The notes beneath the pieces are model-generated. The model did no database searches and was not told the origin of the DNA. It saw only the letters and a list, made by a program, of their open reading frames with translations. From Sulfurospirillum sp. UBA1314 (lineage in GTDB: Bacteria; Campylobacterota; Campylobacteria; Campylobacterales; Sulfurospirillaceae), in contig DBTO01000240.1 in NCBI GenBank assembly GCA_002307095.1, positions 1 through 7,062 on the forward strand: a stretch of 7,062 nt of DNA, in the 5' to 3' direction. Position numbers and translations under genes: made by a program. Below, one piece after another: positions 6,916 to 7,062 of this stretch; positions within the stretch are counted from its first letter, which is position 1, and each line of letters starts with the position of its first letter.

Positions 6916-7062
6916 TTACTCGCCGCTTTCGCATTCTCCATCGTATGCCATAATGCCGTATTCAAGATTGAGGACGGTTTTGTAGCCCATGTGTTTTAAA
7001 ATGCGTTGGCAGTAGGCACTTCTGCTTCCACTGTAGCAGTACAAGATGACAGGAATTTGCTC
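6916..7062 (-). CDS. Rhodanese-like domain protein, C-terminal part (N-terminus beyond window)
   Basis: The last 48 codons of a minus-strand gene are seen, ending in tandem stops TAA TGA. Residues IPVILYCYSGSRSAYCQRIL contain the rhodanese active-site loop with the nucleophilic Cys (C-Y-S-G-S-R-S). The strand-helix pattern then runs through HMGYKTVLNLEYGI, where the family usually has a Gly-Gly before the last helix. Rhodanese domains carry sulfur as a persulfide on this Cys. The partner here (sulfur trafficking, thiosulfate or polysulfide) cannot be told. Two further cysteines follow in the visible part, one in YCQR and one in the acidic tail DGECESGE. Base composition returns to that of the left-hand genes, so it is probably native chromosome flanking the AT-rich unit. 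Confidence 0.88.
   Translation of the reverse strand, partial: EQIPVILYCYSGSRSAYCQRILKHMGYKTVLNLEYGIMAYDGECESGE

Overview
The window looks like chromosomal DNA from a Campylobacterota (Epsilonproteobacteria) bacterium, plausibly Sulfurospirillum or a relative. This rests on AT-lean, Lys/Ile-rich coding, an iron-uptake cassette of the kind found in free-living members, and promoters with a good -10 but little -35. The genus is an inference from overall feel, not a database match.

Left part (1-3330, minus strand, moderate GC): a complete FecI/FecR-type cell-surface signalling cassette, read right to left. It holds an ECF sigma factor (start best placed at 3285), a FecR-type anti-sigma/transducer joined to it by a TGATG stop/start overlap, and a TonB-dependent siderophore receptor with an N-terminal STN signalling domain, whose C-terminus runs off the window at base 1. 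A Fur-box-like inverted repeat overlies the likely promoter of the sigma gene. The expected circuit is that low iron relieves Fur, FecI and FecR are made, the substrate-loaded receptor signals through STN to FecR, and the sigma factor is released to transcribe the receptor.

Middle part (3331-6870, plus strand, clearly more AT-rich): a compact two-gene unit that I do not recognise as a named system. A strong extended -10 promoter and a good ribosome binding site lead a 56-residue single-span membrane protein, which was missed by a simple long-ORF scan. It overlaps by 4 bp (ATGA) a 1044-residue protein. The large protein is a helical-repeat (TPR-like) solenoid, with a C-terminal part that resembles a PIN-like fold whose acidic residues are partly replaced. 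The C-terminus of the small protein and the N-terminus of the large one share a short I-G-[DN]-x-x-Q-x-N motif resembling RHIM-like/amyloid signalling motifs. The small membrane protein, large repeat sensor, motif pairing, coupled translation and foreign-looking base composition together suggest a candidate defence or conflict system. That function is inference.

Right part (6871-7062): a strong hairpin terminator between convergent genes, then the C-terminal 48 residues of a rhodanese-like protein on the minus strand, with normal base composition again.
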